NCBI RefSeq assembly: GCF_030272615.1
Contig: NC_081415.1
Location: forward strand, 186,057,494 to 186,121,493
Direction of reading: 5' to 3'
DNA: 64,000 nt
Source of the DNA: Cryptomeria japonica
Lineage: Eukaryota; Streptophyta; Pinopsida; Cupressales; Cupressaceae
Shown here: positions 62,097 through 64,000 of the stretch, in pieces
How the letters are laid out: every line of letters starts with the position of its first letter
How positions within the stretch are numbered: the stretch's first letter is position 1
Made by a program: the position numbers and the translations under genes
Notes under the pieces: model-generated
What the model was told of the DNA's origin: nothing
What the model saw: the letters and a program-made list of their open reading frames with translations, nothing else
The model's database searches: none

Positions 62097-63590
62097 GGTC
62101 TTTCTTCACAGGCAAGAAAATAGAAATTATTGTTTGACATGGTCTTTCCCTCAGGAGCTGGTAGATCCTGCTTCCATACTTTAATTCTATTTTCTCAAAG
62201 GACAATCCTAAAAATCCATGCATTGCAAACAACTTTTTACAGCTTTGTTGGTTGTGGTGGCATCACAGAGAGTTTACATCAATAAATGAAGAACATGCCA
62301 ATGCTTTTAATGCAGCAGTAGAAGTCTATCTCTTATTCAACATCTCTAGTGAAACCCCCATGATCTTTTGTTGGAGTAGAATTTGTTATATTATAGAAAG
62401 GGTCTTGTCCTTTGTTGATGGGATATTCATCTACCTCAAGAAATAATTGTTCTTTTCTCCAACAAGAAGTGGAACTAAATGAAGATCTAGCACCATGAAA
62501 TTAATCCTCAAAAGGATTACTATAGTTAGTTTTGGTAGATAATGATCTGGGTAAAATACTAATGTGGCTTTACGAAATATTATGTACTAGCTTAGCATAC
62601 TCTAACAACTTTGGTGCGACATGCTACATCCAATTAAGTCTCCATCGATATCTCTATTGTGTTTATGGATTGGATTCAATGTACTCTTTTTATACACAGA
62701 TTTTACTTTCAACTGAGGAGGTTTGTATGTACTTACTTGTCTTTTGATTGTATCCCTATTTCAAGAATTTCTTCTATCAACAAATCATTTGTTGTAAGTT
62801 GTACAAGTGGAAGCTTGAACATGCCTTCCGTGCTAGCCTTGTTGATACGTTCAACACCATCTTCTGCAACAAATCTTTAGAACTTCATTTTTCTGAATTG
62901 AAGAGTGAGTAGTAGGGACAATCTAGGACACTTACAGAGGTTTTGCAAGAGAGATAAATAGACCTAAATATTATGGCTTAATAATGATCAATAGGTAAAC
63001 ATATAAGAAACTCTTAATATCAAAATGACTTTTTCAATTGTCTTTACTAGAAATGGATAGATATGCTAATAATGGCTTTATGACTATATGTCAACTTTAG
63101 ACTCAATCCAAGAAGAGCTAGAACTAATATGCGATATCTAGATTTATGATCTCTATAATATAACAATCCCATAATTATGTTTCCACGCATCTATACCACA
63201 ACACAAACATCATGCTAGTGCTCAGCCATAGCAATTGATATCCTAATTATAGAATGTGAAATATGCACATAACTATGAATAAAGATTAAGAAAAACAAAG
63301 AAAGATGCTTATTGCAAACATAAATGACTAATGGACAAGAATTGAATTCATTGTAGATAGTTTTGAATATCAAATTCACTTATTTGTGTGTATTTAGTAA
63401 CTCATGTACTTGTGGCCAACCATTTATCTCTTTCATAAATTAAACACTTATTAATAACATTAAATGGCTGAGTAATTATGTTTTAGTTGAAATTGAAAAT
63501 AAAATATTTTATTTCAGGACAGCTCAGACTATTCCCTATCATATTCTAGACTCTTGGTTTTGTTAGTAGTGGTTTGATGTCTTTGGAGCT
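62097..63590. other. Intergenic DNA between CACTA gene and PPR relic
   Basis: No coding domain or RNA gene is recognised. A matching CACTA terminus (TAGTG end with the complement of the 47,533 sequence) was looked for and not found. TGGTCTTTC occurs at 62,096 and again at 62,138 inside a short local duplication (TTGTTTGACATGGTCTTT-like). Confidence 0.5.
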
Positions 63591-64000
63591 GATCATTGCA
63601 TTTCTTTAGTTACGTTTGCCAGCCTACTCCCAACCTGTGCCAAAATGGGAGCTTTGGAATAGGGTATGGACATCCATCAAAGCATAAAAGATAGAGGAAT
63701 TTTGTTAGATGTAGTTGCAACTACACAAAATGGATTTGTTGAGAAGGCTTTAGAAACTTTCAGGCAAATGCAATCGGCAGGTGTAAAGCCAAATTCCATG
63801 ACCATTGCTACTATCCTCCCTGCCTATACCAAAATGGGAGATTTGGAATAGGGTATGGACATTCATCGAAGCATAAAGGATAGAGAAATTTTGTCAGATG
63901 TTGTAGTTGTAACTGCCTTGGTAGACATGTATGCAAAATGTGGAAGCATAGACAAGGTACGTGAACGATTTGATAGAATGCCTGAAAGAAATGTTGTCTC
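63591..64000 (+). pseudogene. PLS-type pentatricopeptide repeat protein, partial and broken
   Basis: PPR proteins bind organellar RNA. The frame reads FASLLPTCAKMGALE, stop (TAG 63,660), GMDIHQSIKDRGILLDVV, then TQNGFVEKALETFRQMQSAG and VKPNSMTIATILPAYTKMGD, stop (TAG 63,849), GMDIHRSIKDREILSDVV, ALVDMYAKCGSIDKVRERF and MPERNVVS. It runs off the right edge in frame. Relative to the usual PLS order, about 30 residues are missing between DVVAT and TQNGF, so part of one repeat was deleted in frame. Both TAGs replace the CAG expected before GMDI or GxxIH. It is likely a retro- or duplicated pseudogene; the downstream part is not visible. Confidence 0.85.

Noticed and set aside
62580-62595. TATGTACTAGC as a right CACTA terminus
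   Set aside because: It partly resembles the complement of the 47,533 end, but lacks the TAGTG terminus, subterminal CGA words and a target duplication.

Overview
The window looks like a repeat-dominated stretch of a large land-plant nuclear genome, most likely a gymnosperm (conifer-type). This rests on AT-rich DNA, nested Ty1/copia and Ty3/gypsy LTR elements, LINEs, a CACTA transposon with tnp2/DUF4218/DUF4216 segments, and a PLS-type pentatricopeptide-repeat (PPR) relic. The taxon is an inference. No rRNA, tRNA, CRISPR or bacterial-type operon was seen. The only long uninterrupted ORF with a coherent domain is at 55,700-56,950, and it is itself a truncated member of an uncharacterised family.

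Layout. 1-6,791: non-coding repeats ending in a minus-strand gypsy-type LTR with its primer binding site. 6,792-9,380: a decayed coiled-coil ORF split by a solo LTR, followed by purine tracts and the start of a 3' LTR. 9,391-21,215: a Ty1/copia element on the minus strand with both LTRs, initiator-Met-tRNA PBS, PPT and a likely 5-bp target duplication. It is nested in the older LTR, which resumes at 21,221. A 4.5-kb solo LTR (13,150-17,635) sits inside its integrase region. 22,059-24,609: the tail of a second copia element, LTR pieces, and a second copy of the coiled-coil ORF with its 3' LTR. 24,615-28,975: two LINE remnants on the plus strand. 29,000-34,260: AT-rich DNA with a possible gypsy remnant. 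34,340-39,103: a simple-repeat and inverted-repeat region containing a foldback-like element built from 84-bp units that each carry a palindrome. 41,490-44,400: an old repeat holding a minus-strand LINE fragment and a 477-bp MITE with TA target duplication. 44,975-47,530: a second copy of the long LTR.

47,533-62,100: the most unusual part. It starts with a CACTA-like end and CGA-rich subterminal-style repeats. Two paralogous ORFs of an unassigned plant-mobile-domain-like family follow, embedded in direct repeats. One has 1,001 codons, eight in-frame stops and no frameshift; the other is an open 416-aa ORF that is C-terminally truncated. A minus-strand CACTA transposase gene comes after them. 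A PPR pseudogene runs off the right edge.

How the parts relate. There is no metabolic or regulatory gene set. The window records successive insertions: gypsy-type LTR next to the coiled-coil element; copia into the coiled-coil element's LTR; solo LTR into copia; LINE and MITE into an older repeat. Many coding relics carry stops that a single C-to-T change would explain, as expected for cytosine-methylated, silenced repeats. All homology calls come from reading motifs by eye; no database search was run.
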